A stretch of 64,000 nucleotides of DNA from Prorocentrum cordatum (Eukaryota > Sar > Dinophyceae > Prorocentrales > Prorocentraceae): contig CAUYUJ010000146.1 of assembly GCA_963575745.1 (NCBI GenBank), positions 1 through 64,000 of the forward strand, in the 5' to 3' direction. Of the stretch, positions 40,664-51,925 are shown piece after piece. Numbering within the stretch: position 1 is the first letter of the stretch; every line of letters begins with the position of its first letter. A program made the position numbers and the translations under genes. The notes under the pieces are model-generated. The model made no database searches, had not been told where the DNA came from, and was given only the letters and a program-made list of their open reading frames with translations.

Positions 40664-43157
40664 TCACACGAAGTGGGCCCCCTGGCCAGGGATTGTCATC
40701 TTGCCGCTCTTGGGGGTTTTCCGTCCCTCCTCGGCGTCCTTCTTCCGTTTCTTCTCCTGCTCTTTCTGCTCCTTTTGCCATGCCTGCTTCTCCTTTTGGG
40801 TGTCGGTGGCCCTCTTCTCCTTGGTGATCTGCAGCATCCGCCGATCTCCGCGCGCCAGCGGCACCGTGTTGTGCATGCACGGGACAAGCACGCTGCAGAC
40901 GCGGAGGGGGGGCGGCTGGTTGGCACTTTGTCATTGTCTGGAACTCGTGCTGTTGAAGTGCAACGTTGAACTTCCAGTGCTCCTGTCCCTGCATTAGCTG
41001 GGCTCGGGCAAGTTCTTCTGGTGTCATCCTCTCAACTCCCCAGAAGAAGTGCAAGGACTCGGTACCTCCGAACTTAAACTGGTACGGATTCTCTTCCTGT
41101 TCGGCCTCGCCCTGTGCAGGCGCCGCTGCTGCGGGGGCCGCCTCGTCGAGCTGCGGACCCACGGGCGCCTCGCCCTGCGCAGCCCCCGCTGCTGCGGAGG
41201 CCGCTTCCTGCGGCGCGGGCTTGAGCTCCAGCTCTGGTAATTTGAAATCAGGTTGTGCCCAATATTTTTCCATTTTCTCGACAGGAGTCGGACGTTTCTC
41301 ACCGACTAGCACCTCCACTGCCCGCGGATTGCTCGAGACTTTCGGGAAAATCTTCGCGGTGGGGCAGCAAGGGAAGAGCATCAGTTTCCCCTCGGCGATG
41401 TCCCCAGTAGCCACCACATGGACACTCTTGGCTTGAACGTCATATTGCATCTGGACGGGTTGGGCGCAAGTGTCCGCGTGACGATGGAAGCCAGTCATGA
41501 CTTCCGCGATGCTTGCTTGGTGCCACCTGTCTGTGTCGAGATTGCCAGACGGAGCCGAAGCGTGCCACGATTTCACTGGGACCACCATCAGGCTGTTCAC
41601 GGGCTTGGACACTTCAGACATCTGCCTGTTCAGAGGCTTGTCTTCTTCGTTGAACTCTATCAATACTGGCTGCGGGCGAGAGCCCTCGCCACCTCCGCTG
41701 CTGCGAGGGCCAGCGGGTTTCTCGGGGGCCGCGGGCAACTTGTCGGTCCACGGCGCAGGAGGGAGCGGGAACTCTTTCTGCGCGTTCTTTTCCATTTTCT
41801 GCCAGGCCTCGCGTACTTCAGCATAGTACGGACGCACTGTCTCGCACACGGCCTCCACAACTGCCTCCAGACGAGGTTTGTTAGCCTTCACCCTTACGTA
41901 CGCCTGGTAGAAGGTGTCCGTCGCAGTCAGAACCGCCCCCGCGGTCAAAATCGCGCTCTTCTCCTCCCCGTGGGCCTCCGCTGCTGCGGGGGCCAATATG
42001 CGACGGACATACCCCAACAAAGAATTGAGCTCCTGTATCCGACTGTTGCCCTCGCTGTGTCCCCAAGCCGTTTCCGGCGCGGGGCATTGTCCGCACCTCG
42101 GCTCTTGCGAGTACGCCCTCATGACAAGGGCTACCTTCACATGGGGACAATCTATGGGGAGTTGGTTGAGAACGCCCCAGGTGGCTGGTGCCAGGGAGCG
42201 TATTTTGTGATCCACCCAACGTCGATCATAATCTAGAATTTGCGGTATGAGCTGCCCTGATGCGGCCCCCACGTTGATGACGAAAGTAAACATGTCCTCG
42301 AACCATTTGGCCTTGGCGTACTCGGGATGTCGTTGCGCGCAAGCCTTGAGAACAGTTTCGTACGAGATATTCACGGGGTGTCCTGTCTCAGATCCGCACG
42401 ATGCTTTCTTGCCCGCCGCTGCTGCGGTGGCGACGAAATCAGCGACGGACGTCAGGACCTCGATTTCGTGAGAGGTCACACCTTTTCCCTGTGGGTCGTT
42501 CAGGGCCGCGGAAATGATCGCGGGGCCTTGCGCGAAGACGGCACCGAAGTGAATTTCCCACGAGAGCACCTCGCAAAGCAAACCGTTATCGAGCACGTCC
42601 ATGAGTTCTGTGAACTTCGGTGCGCGACGCATTTTTGGGATATCCCAGGAGCCACCTGTACCTGTCTGGAACTCCTCCAAACCACATCCTTTGTGGTCTT
42701 CGGGAATGACCCACACTGCGCCGTGCTTGAGGTTCAGCAGACCAAGGGTTAGGGTGCAGTGGCTCAGCGCCCCGTAGTTGAACGTTGACAAGCTTGTGTA
42801 CGCCGAGCGTAGAGCCTCCACGGACTCCGTTTTCTGCAAGTTGTGGTCCGCGTGCGCCGTGTACGGCCTGCCATGGAGGCGCTCGTAATCGGCCTTCTTC
42901 CCCGCAGGGAGTTCCTGAACAACCACTGCTTCGTGCTGCGCCTCGTTCAAGAGGAACCTGTCTTTCAGAATGCCACACAGGAGATTAACCACTCTGGCAG
43001 CGGAGGGGTACGTCCCACCTCTGTTCTGCGGGTGGACGCAGATATCCTCCAAGGAAATTTTGGCCTTCAGCCGCTGGCCCTCGGAGTCCTTCAAGGCATA
43101 GCGGCTGCGCAACGTGGCGGCATCATTCAGGGGACCTGACTTGATGTCCTCGGACAT
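40664..43157 (-). pseudogene. Unrecognised ~830-residue protein (MSEDIKSG), frameshifted at a C7 run
   Basis: The gene starts at ATG 43,157 (MSEDIKSGPLNDAATLRSRY). The first 420 residues are well mixed and globular (LLNLKHGAVWVIPEDHKGCG, CGSETGHPVNISYETVLKAC, ATWGVLNQLPIDCPHVKVAL). Later parts include ATGDIAEGKLMLFPCCP, which superficially resembles the start of SET domains, and linkers with GC hairpins. A G7/C7 run at 40,906-40,912 shifts the frame. Beyond it the other frame continues sensibly with VPCMHNTVPLARGDRRMLQ and a Lys/Glu coiled coil to a TGA at 40,664. The shift may be a sequencing error. I assign no function. A near-identical partial copy is at 59,945-60,872. The 5-prime neighbour is 0.8 kb away. 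Confidence 0.65.
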
Positions 43158-43372
43158 CTATCCAGGCGCCCCCGCTGCTGCGGGGGCAGCTTCCCAAACA
43201 GATGCTCCGCGACGGTTGCCCCCGCTGCTGCGGGGCCCCGCTTGAAGCACGAGTGCCTGTCGCGCGCGCGGACAGAAGGAGGGGCCTCACGGATCCGCGG
43301 CCTGCCCGCACTTGAGCAAAAGGAGAAGGAGAGGAAAGGCAGATAGAGGGAGAGAGACAGAGAGAGAGAGAC

Positions 43373-43431
<59 letters not shown>

Positions 43432-43932
43432 GAACGGCGGGCCGACGCGGCCTTCTCAGTTTTTCGATACGAGCACATCCGCCTGAACAGGAGAAGCATT
43501 GATACATCGGCCCCCCCCCTGTGTGAGAGAAAGGTTGCCCGCCCCGGACCCATCTGTGAGAGAAAGGGGCGCTGTGAGAGTTGCGTGTATGGAAGCGATG
43601 ATCACTACAAAGACATAATGACGGGCGGGGGGTTGCAGGAGGGAGTGCAAGGGGAAGCGAAGCAAAGGAGAGAGCAGGACACAGGTGACAGCACAGATGT
43701 CGTGTTTTCCCCCACACCGCATGCGATGCCGCACGCGGCGCGCGAAACCGCGCTCCCCCGCGCGCGCGCGAGTGCGCCCCTCCGCCGAGGTCACTCTCCT
43801 CGGCGAAATTCTCGCGACATCCCTCCGCTGCTGCGGAGGGGCGTTCCCCTTGTGCGCTCGGGATGTCGTGGTCATCCTGAGGACCGTACAATCAACCATG
43901 TGGGGGCACTGTCGTGTTCATCCGCCCCGTAA
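43158..43932. other. Intergenic region with hairpins and GA satellite
   Basis: It contains GC hairpins at 43,168, 43,218 and 43,825, a GA dinucleotide run at 43,345-43,425 and two diverged CTGTGWGAGAGAAAGG motifs (43,513-43,570) related to the second hairpin family. The segment is almost identical at 60,873-61,647 except for the GA-run length. Confidence 0.8.
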
Positions 43933-44403
43933 TTACATGCGAAGGGGGTCGGCGCCTTCTTGCCAGGAGCTGCCGACTGGCGGCATCTTGGACCCTAGTT
44001 TGTACCAGTTGCCCCAATGGTCGCGGTACCAAAGTGCCTGATCGAATGGATCGTCATCCTCCACACCTGTCCTCCGAGCAGTCTTCTCATCCCACAACCC
44101 ACCACGCTCCAAGACAGCAGCCCCCGCTGCTGCGAGGGCTACAGCAGCCCCCGCTACTGCGAGGGTTTCTTTCTTGGAGCTCGCCTTGCGCCGAGCTAGC
44201 GGCCGCGCGGCCGCCTTCGCCGACGCTGCCGTGGGTCGAGCCGCAGCCCCAGCGCGCTTGCTCGAATGAGGTCTGTGATCGGGTTTCCGAAAAGCCCTCT
44301 TCTCGCCGACGCGGCATCGTCCCGTCCTTGTGTCGGGTTTCCTATTCCTCTTCTCGCCGATGCGGCATCGCCCGATCCTTGCGTCAGGCTTCCTAACCTT
44401 CAT
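43933..44403 (-). CDS. Small basic protein with a hairpin-encoded hydrophobic segment
   Basis: The chosen start is ATG 44,403 (MKVRKPDARIGRCRIGEKRN), giving 156 residues; longer upstream frames run through a CCGGTC minisatellite. RKPDxRxGRCRxGEKR is repeated twice at the N-terminus. An Arg/Ala/Lys-rich basic stretch leads to LAVAGAAVALAAAGAAV (about residues 88-104), produced by two GC hairpins 24 bp apart. This could be a membrane helix or just an Ala-rich linker. The C-terminal 45 residues (DPFDQALWYRDHWGNWYKLG) are Trp/Tyr-rich. The copy at 61,648-62,118 keeps the frame with few substitutions, consistent with a real gene. No family is recognised. Confidence 0.65.
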   Translation of the reverse strand: MKVRKPDARIGRCRIGEKRNRKPDTRTGRCRVGEKRAFRKPDHRPHSSKRAGAAARPTAASAKAAARPLARRKASSKKETLAVAGAAVALAAAGAAVLERGGLWDEKTARRTGVEDDDPFDQALWYRDHWGNWYKLGSKMPPVGSSWQEGADPLRM

Positions 44404-44945
44404 GGCTGGCGATCTCGAACCCAAACGGCACGGCAGAGATCGGGAGCGGGACAAAGAACTGACACATGGAGCGGGACCGGGACCGGGAGCCCGGGACCGG
44501 GACCAGCACCGACACCGGGACCGGGGCCGGGTCCAACACCCCCGCGTTCCCGGTCCCGGTCCCGGTCCCGGTCCCGGCCCCGGTCCCGGTCCCGGCCCCG
44601 TGGTCGGTTCTGCTGCTCGTCCAGGGCTCCCCGTCCCTGTCCCGCTCCCGGTCCCGGTCCCGCTCTCCCCTTGGTCCCGGTCCCGGTCCCGGTGTCGGTC
44701 CTGGTCCCTGCAGGACCCCTCCTCCTCCTCCTCCTCTTGCTCGCCCTCCTTTCCCCCCCAGCAAAAAGCAGACGACGACGACGAGCACGACGACAACGAC
44801 CACGATTTCTTCAGCCGCTCAATGCGAGCGCCTGCCTCCTCGCGCGCGCGCGCGCGCCGAGCCCGCGCCTCAGATCTCTTATGATAACCCCCGCTGCTGC
44901 GGAGACCACCCCCGCTGCTGCGGAGGTCTCCGCAGCCGCGCGCCG
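44404..44945. repeat. CCGGTC minisatellite and spacer
   Basis: CCCGGTCCCGGTC-type hexamers at 44,470-44,705 switch from GGGACC to GGTCCC near 44,550, a long imperfect palindrome. The second copy (62,185-62,405) has a net 16-bp shorter array. Two GC hairpins lie at 44,890 and 44,913. Confidence 0.9.
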
Positions 44946-47556
44946 TCAGCTGGAGTCGCTTGAAGGGCTGCGGCGCCGCGACAATGCCTCGAACGCGTCA
45001 CTGTTGAACGCAAACGTGTCCGCAGGAAGCGGCGACTCCCTGGAGAGGAGCTGCGGCGGGGGAGGCTGCGGCGGCGGCCTCGGGACGAGCGGCGCTGCCA
45101 GAGGGCGGGGCGTCTGCGACTCTCTTGGCAGGAGCCGCTTCGGCGGAGGGTGCGGCGGCTGGCTCGGGACGAGCCGCGGTGGCGTAGGGTGCGGTGTCTC
45201 CTCCAGCGGGGGGGCCCCGCGGCGTCCTCCTCCACGCGGGGGAGATGGCGGTGGTGGTGGCATCATTGGCGGCATGCCTGGCGGACGGCATATCTGGCCT
45301 GGGAGGAGCGGGCGCCATGCCCTCGGCCTCAGCATCGCCTGACCTGTGTGGGGTGGGTGCGCGGGCGGCGTGGGCAGGAACCGCCCTGCCCACGCCGCCC
45401 TGCGGTCGCCGCCCTCCACCTGCCCACTGCGTCTGGAGCGGCTGCGCCCCCTCTGCTCCTGCCCTCTGCGTCTGGAGCGGCTGCGCTCCCGCTGCTGCGA
45501 GGGCACTCTCCTCATTCGGTCTTTGCTCCTCTGCTCCCGCTTTCTGCGTGTGGAACGGCTGCCCCCCCGCTGCTGCGAGGGCTTCGCCCTCTTTGGGGTT
45601 CTGCTCCTGATATCTTTCTTCTTGTTTTTCTTCTTCTTCTTCTTCTTGTTTTTCTTCATCTTCTCCTTCTCCTTCTTCTCCTCCCTCTCACCTCTGTCAG
45701 GGTTGCTCTGTTCGTCCTGGGGCGGCGTGGGGCTGCAGAGGCCGACGGCGTCGCGCCCGTCGCCCTCAAGCTCCTCCTGGGCTCCGTGCGCCCCCGCTGC
45801 TGCGGAGGCTGCTGCTTCAGATTCTGTCTCCGCCTCCTCCTGGTCTCCGTGCGCCTCCGCTGCTGCTGAGGCTGTTGCTTCGGGTTCTGTCTCCGCCCAC
45901 TCTCCCCGCTGTTTTTCCCACTTGGCTTCCCGCTTCCGATCCTTCTTCCTGGCCGCGGCGCCTTTGCCAGACTTCCTGTTCTTGGCTTCTATAAAAAACG
46001 AACAATGTGTGGCAATGTTCCGTGAGGCGGTTCGCATCCTGGGCCTTGTGGATCACCCTGTGCAAGTGCGGCCAGTCATATGTATCCTGCTCCTTGCGCT
46101 CCGCGTCCGTGAGCCTGACCCAGGTCGGACGCGCCACCCAATCCAACTGGCGGTACTGCAGGCTGGTGAGGAGCCTCCGCTGCTGCGGAGGCTGGGAAAC
46201 CTGATTCAACCAGTGCGGCAGATCAGGCTGCCCGCCCGCAGGGCACTCGCGAACCTGAGCGGGGCCAAGAATCACGATGTAGTGCGGGTGCGTCACGTGA
46301 TAACCTTTTGTCGGACACCACAAAGCCAAGCCGAGTACGCCTGTACCAGACGCGCCGCAACTTCTGAGCAGCTCCGAAAGATCCTCCCTGTCTGCGTCAA
46401 AGATCCCAGCGAGAATACGCACTCGGTGCCACAACGCCAGGTTCCGCAGCCCGTTGCGGAAGTTTTCGGGCCACGGGTGCCCCGCGAGGCTCGTCTGGTG
46501 TCGGAAGAACACGCCCCCCACTGCTATGGAGAGTTTGCCTTCCTTTGCTTTCGGATTGTGAGCCACCGCTGCCAGGGTCACCGACCAGGCCTGAACCAGG
46601 AACTTCCCGTGGCAGTGCCAGCGAAGCACCTCGCACTGCTCGACGCGCTCGGGAACCCAGAGGAGAGCCCCGACGCACTCGCGCGCGACCTCCCCGTGGA
46701 AGCCACTTTGGCGGATGAGATCGTCGAGATGTTGCTTCCGCCGATCGCGATTGATGCGTGCACCAGGCTCGAAGGAGACTAAGACGACCCCTTCGCGCCT
46801 GTCCCTGACAGCTGCGACCCAATCCGACAGGGAGGCGCCCGCGCGCAGGACGAGGGAAGCAAAAGCCAGATTCACGCGCGCCTCTGTCTGCCCCTCCTGC
46901 ACCTGGTCTTCGTCGTCGTACAGCAGGGGCACAAGAGGCTTGGAATGGCTCGGGCCGCGCTCTTCCGATGGGAAGTGCGGGCGGCCTTCCTCTGGGAAGC
47001 CCTCTTGGACAGGAAGCGCTGGCGACCGAGCCTTCGAGGTCAAGGCGAGAGTCTTGATCACGCGGGCCCCCGCTGCTGCGGAGGAGCTTTCACGCAGTTT
47101 GCGTGCTGCGATCAGAGCCTGCCGTTGTCGCCAATTAGTCGTGCAGGGAGATCTCGGTCTCGGGTCATCGGAGCCACCCTGTCCAGGCTCGATTACCACT
47201 GTGGCGGCGCCTGGCTCCACGGATGCCCCCGCTGCTGCGGAAGCCGCCTCCTTAGCCGTTATGACTACAAGGCGGTTGGCGGCGGCCGTTAACTTCCGCG
47301 CCTCTTCGATCCGGCCATTCTCCATCATTTCCTGAGCAACCAGCAGGCTCTGCGAAACGCTTTCCTGGGCACCAGACATCAACGAAAACAATGACCGAAG
47401 TTTCGTTGCAACCTCCCCCCCCGCTGCTGCGGAGGCCGGTGCTGGATCTGCCATTCCATGCGGAACTGCATCAGGGGCCTCCTCTGGCAGCCCCCGCTGC
47501 TGCGGAGACTTCGGCAGAGGTTCCTGCGCGGCTCCAGTCGCGCCAGGCTGCTCCAT
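44946..47556 (-). pseudogene. Degenerate EEP-like protein with an SR-like, proline-rich tail
   Basis: The best start is ATG 47,556. Residues 1-170 are helical and Ala-rich with hairpins. A central domain (SLSDWVAAVRDRREGVVLVS, GKLSIAVGGVFFRH, RVRILAGIFDADREDLSELL) follows the spacing of EEP nucleases, but G-D-F-N is replaced by G-I-F-D. Catalysis is therefore doubtful. An A6 run at 45,993-45,998 shifts the frame. The next frame continues with a Lys-rich KKNKKKK stretch, Arg-Ser dipeptides like SR splicing proteins and a proline-rich end, stopping at 44,946. In the copy at 62,645-64,000 that run is A5 and in frame, but a T6 run downstream breaks it instead. Together the copies show one long gene of about 870 codons. 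Confidence 0.65.
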
Positions 47557-48520
47557 GCCCTGGGCCGCCCCCGTCGCGGAGGCGGGCGGGCGCGGCGGGG
47601 GGCGGACCTGCAACGGCTGCGGATTCACTTTATCGCAATGCCATCCCTCCCTGCGCTCAAATGACTTTTCCCCTTGCGCCAGTCTGCTGCTCCCACTTCT
47701 GAACTACCTCATCCCTTCTACCTCTGCCTGCTCCCTCCTCCTCCTGTTCAGTCCTCCCTCCTCCCTCCACCGCGCTCATTTCTCCTTGCTCCCTTCTCTG
47801 CTCCTCCTACGTGGGGCGTTTCACGACAGCGACGACGACGACGACGCCGACGAGAACGATGACCGCGACGGCGACAACGAGGGCAACGACGACCACGACG
47901 ACGACGACGAGGACGATGACCACGACGGCTACCAGCGACGACGACTAGCGACGACGACGATCGACGACGACGACGCCGACCACGACGACGACGGCGAGGA
48001 CGACAACGAGCGACGACGACGACGACAATCGACGCCGACGAGGAACGACGACGACGAACGAGGACGACGATTACGACGACGAGATGACGAAGGATCGAAG
48101 ATCGAACCTCGAAGTGCGAAGCTTCGAAATTCAAACTTCGATCTTCGAACTCCGAACTTCCAGCTTCTAACTGCGAACGTCGCTGGGGTGCCAGGGATGG
48201 ACTGGGATGGAGGGAAAATGGGAAGGAAAAGCGAGGAAGCGGGAGAGGAAGTTGGAGGAGAACGAACAGGCGTGGAGCGACGAGGAACGGGCGGCGAGGA
48301 GCCGACGTTGAGGGCGGCGGGATGGGGGGACAGGGAGGAGAGGGGAGACTTCAAAACGAAAATCGCGCCACGGCGCCTGCACGCGCGCCCCCGATCTCGG
48401 CGGCCGACGCGCGCGCCCCTGCAGAAATGCAACGCGCCCTTCATTCGAGCCCCGCTGCTGCGGAGCCACCTACTCCACAACCAAATCGTCTGGGGAGCTG
48501 TTCGGACCCCAAACTACTAG
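47460..48520 (+). repeat. 1-kb duplicated segment, copy 1, with GAC satellite
   Basis: The order is a CTCTGGCAG hairpin block, a TTCACTTTATCGCA block, a pyrimidine-rich stretch, a GAC/GACGAC satellite (47,825-48,085), CTTCGAAATTCAAACT-type repeats and an ATGCAACGCGCCCTTCATTC end. The same order recurs at 49,365-50,340. The first 100 bp overlap the 5-prime end of the EEP-like gene. Confidence 0.92.
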
Positions 48521-48532
48521 TTCTTCAGCCAC

Positions 48533-48890
48533 TCGGCTCTTGCGAGTCCGCCCTCATGACAAGGGCAACCTTCACATGGGGACACTCAATGGGGTGTTGA
48601 TTGAGAACGCCCCATGTGGCTGGTGGCAGGAACGGACGAGGGGGGGCGGATAGAGGAGCAGGACGAGCACTGGCAGGGGATATGCACCAGGAGAGAGATC
48701 TCATGGAGGAAGAGGAGGGGAGGGGACGAGAGCCACTCATAATTAAGCGCACGCAGGCCCACGCACGTGCTCCATTTCTCAGCGACCGCCGCGCCGCCAT
48801 GAGAACTGTCGTACCACCGCCGCTACTGCGGCGGATGCGTGACCTCTCCCATCCCTGTCCTGCGCTGTTTCTGCTACCGCCCTCCCCCCT
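48533..48890 (-). pseudogene. Rearranged relic of the MSEDIKSG gene
   Basis: 48,533-48,630 matches 42,095-42,190 of the gene (TGACAAGGGCAACCTTCACA block). 48,640-48,890 matches 40,260-40,520, downstream of it. On the plus strand the order is reversed relative to the source, joined at a GCAGGAACGGACGAGGGG motif. This is expected if a deletion joined two tandem units. No intact protein is left. Confidence 0.85.
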
Positions 48891-49052
48891 TCCAGCCAAG
48901 CTCGGGTTTCATGCTCGGAGACGGGCGCGGCTGGCGGCTCTTAGTGCGGGTGCGCGTGCTGCCTCCAACTCCTCATCCCCCTCCTCCTCCTCTCCTCATC
49001 CCCCCTCCTCTTCCTCCTCATCCTCCTCTATCGGCCCAGCTCCGATCGCCGC

Positions 49053-49344
49053 TCAGCTCTCCTGGTGCGGCTGGCGGCAAAAGTACCGAAAATTGCCTGG
49101 GGTGTCCTTCGCCGTCTTCTTCGACATCTCAAGCATCATCTTGCCCTTCTCCTCGGTACGGCGCGCCTCCTCCATCATCTGCCGCGCCTGGTCGACGAGC
49201 ATCTGGCCCTTCACTCCAACGGCGCGTGCATGGCGGCAACGATTGCGGCAACGATTGCGCCGTGGTCGCCCAGTGCCAAACGCTGCCCTCCGTCGCGATG
49301 AGCTCGAAGTCATCGACGTCGCACTTGCCCGCGATGCTCGCCAT
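49053..49344 (-). pseudogene. Small helical protein, frameshifted
   Basis: The minus-strand ATG at 49,344 opens MASIAGKCDVDDFELIATEG then SVWHWATTAQSLPQS. In another frame the sequence continues QMLVDQARQMMEEARRTEEK and GNFRYFCRQPHQES to a stop at 49,053. A tandem 12-bp repeat (GCGGCAACGATT, about 49,233-49,256) sits at the shift. The amphipathic helix resembles LLVAQEMMENGRIEEARKLT in the gene at 47,556, and this copy also follows the same CTCTGGCAG hairpin block. It is probably a diverged, damaged paralogue of that gene's 5-prime part. Confidence 0.5.
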
Positions 49345-49364
49345 AGCGGCGCAAAAACCGCGAA

Positions 49365-50340
49365 GGGGCCTCCTCTGGCAGTCCCCGCTGCTGCGGAGAC
49401 TTCGGCAGAGGCTCCTGCGCGGTTCCGTCGCGGAGGCGGGCGGGCGCGGCGGGAGGCAGACCTGCAACGGCTGCGGCTTCACTTTATCGCATTTCCATCC
49501 CTCCCTGCACTCACATGGCTTTTCCCATTGCGCCAGTCTGCTGCTCCCACTTCTGAACTACCTCATCCCTTCTACCTCCATCTGCACCCTCCTCTTCCTG
49601 TTCAATCCTCCCTCCTCCCTCCACCGTGCTCATTTCTCCTTACTCCCTTCTCTGCTCCTCCTACGTGGGGCGTTTCACGACAACGACGACGACGATGACC
49701 ACGACGGCGACAACGAGGGCGACGACGACCACGACGACGACGACGAGGACGATGACCACGACGGCGACCAGCGACGACGACTAGCGACGACGACGACCGA
49801 CGACGACGACGCCGACCACGACGACGACGGCGACGACGACAACGAGCGACGACGACAACGACAATCGACGCCGACGAGGAACGACGACGACGAACGAGGA
49901 CGACGATTACGACGACGAGATGACGAAGGTTCGAAGATCGAACCTCGAAGTGCGAAGCTTCGAAATTCAAACTGCGACCTTCGAACTCCGAACTTCAAAC
50001 TTCGAACTGCGAACTTCGCTGGGGTGCCAGGGATGCAATGGGATGGAGGGAAAAATCGGAAGGAGAGAACGAGGAAGCGGGAGAGGAAATTGGAGGAGAA
50101 CGAACAGGCGTGGAGCGACGAGGAACGGGCGGCGAGGAGCCGACGTTGAGGGCGGCGGGGTGGGGGGACAGGGAGGAGAGGGAAGACTTCTTAACGAAGA
50201 TCGCGCCACGGCGCCTGCACGCGCGCTCCCGATCTCGGCGGCCGACGCGCGCGCCCCTGCAGAAATGCAACGCGCCCTTCATTCGAGCCCCGCTGCTGCT
50301 GCGGAGCCATCTACTCCGCAACCAAATCGTCTGGTGAGTT
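49365..50340 (+). repeat. 1-kb duplicated segment, copy 2, with GAC satellite
   Basis: Colinear with 47,460-48,520 but with a shorter GAC satellite (49,678-49,925) and one hairpin with an extra CTG in its loop (about 50,288). The Asp- and Arg-rich frames are satellite artefacts. Confidence 0.92.
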
Positions 50341-50354
50341 ATTCGGTCCCAAAA

Positions 50355-51500
50355 CTACTGTTTGCCACCCGCTGCTGCGGACGCCGAGGGCCTGGTGCTG
50401 GACGCCGCGGCCCCGCTGCTGCGGGGCCCCTGAGAGGGCGTCGGCCCCCCCTTCTCTCTGGCGGCGTCGAACTTGACCTTGCGCTCCACACCGAGGTCCT
50501 TGTGCCAGCGAAAAGTTCCTGACCCGTCGCTCCCGCCCAAACCCGCGGTTGGTGGCCTCACCGTGTCCGCGTGGGGGGCGAGGGGCAGAGCTTCGACCTT
50601 CCTGTCGCCCCAGTGCGGGTGTAAACGGACGCCTGTCCCGTCGTCGCGGTGCAACACGAAATCCCACATCGGCAGCTTCACTTTCACCCGCTGCCCCGCG
50701 AACTGTCGCGCGCGCACAATACTCTGACGCATGTGGTCGTAGCTGTTTGGCCGGACTTCGAGGGAACAGCCGATCAGAGCCCCGCTGCTGCGGGGCCCCT
50801 CCACGACCTCCCTGATATCTTCCCCCCTGGGCGTCGCCACCATCTCTTGCCACCGCCAAGGGACTTCCTCGTCGCTTTTGAAACCAAAGCTCGTCCTCGC
50901 ACCGTGGTCGCAAACAGCGACCATGGTGGGCTCCGCATTGTCAAACCACTTGGCTTCTCACTCGAACGGGGCAGTTGGGTCTTCATTCAGATGGCGCCAC
51001 CATTTCAACGCTTGATTGTGTTGCTGAAACGCCGTGCCGGGCCTCTCTTCATAACTCAAAACATAATTAACATCAAACTTCTCAAAATCCTGGGGCCCGC
51101 GCGCCGCCGCCGCTGCGGTGGCGCGGGGCTCCTGCGCCGCAGGCGCGGCTCGGGATCCCGACCCCTCTCCTGAAACTGTGTTCCCAGGTTCTGGTACGTT
51201 TCGGAGGGCAGCCCTCACGAAATTATCGAATTCGGGCATGCCGAGACCAGGGGCGCGGGGGCTCACAACGCCAAGCGCGGCGAAGCGAGACGGCCGTTGA
51301 GGCGAGACCGCCGCCGCTGCTGCGGCGGCAGGGCCATCGCGCCATTTGGCGTCCTCCGTTGGCGTGTGCCCGTCTTGTCGCCAGTCTCTCCAACCCCTCG
51401 CTGACCAATCATGGCCGTCCTCCCAGCCACGCCAGCCGCTGCTGCGGCTATCCCACCATCCTCCCGCGCCATCCCATGTGTATCCGCCTGCATCGCCCAT
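50355..51500 (-). pseudogene. Trp/Gly-rich N-terminal protein with an in-frame TGA
   Basis: ATG 51,500 opens MGDAGGYTWDGAGGWWDSRS and a Trp/Arg/Asp/Gly-rich low-complexity segment of about 60 residues. Ala runs from GC hairpins and a globular part (FVRAALRNVPEPGN, FEKFDVNYVLSYEERPGTAF) follow. A TGA at 50,958-50,960 interrupts codon 181. The same frame continues immediately with EAKWFDNAEPTMVAVCDHGA and SIVRARQFAGQRVKVKLPMW to a stop at 50,355. No shift is needed, so this is one gene with a nonsense change, recoding or an error. No family is recognised. It is the most upstream gene of the element, nearest the right end. Confidence 0.6.
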
Positions 51501-51925
51501 TGCAAGACGATGGCGCAGGCGCGCGTTAGGCCGCGACGGGCCCAGCTGCACCGGCGCTCGCGGGCGATCCCACGGGCGCGGGATGGTTTGAGCATAGCGG
51601 CGACGGACGACGCGACGTGATTGGACGGCGGAGAACTTGAAAGGAAGGGGGGTTGGAAACGAATGAACGAAGTGGACGAAGAGCGGAAATCGAACCAGAG
51701 GGAGGCGAAAAAAGAGCGGAAAAGAATAAGGACATGCAGACGAAGGAGAGTGACGAGGTAGATGGCGGGCCAGAACGGCAACGGAGGATAATGTGGTGGA
51801 AATTGTGAAAAGGACGCATGGAAAAACACGACGAGGATCACAGACGCAAAGATGATGAGCGCAGTGGTAGCATGACATATCCGAAATCAAGAAGCAGGAT
51901 GACGAGGAACGGGATGACGAGCAAC
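51501..51925. other. Probable 5-prime region of the element
   Basis: About 425 bp between the most upstream start codon and the right hairpin array. All minus-strand genes lie downstream of it, so any shared promoter would be here. I see no motif that proves one. Confidence 0.4.

Noticed and set aside
47748-49970. Asp/Asn-rich and Arg/Ser-rich proteins
   Set aside because: They are translations of the GAC triplet satellite on either strand.
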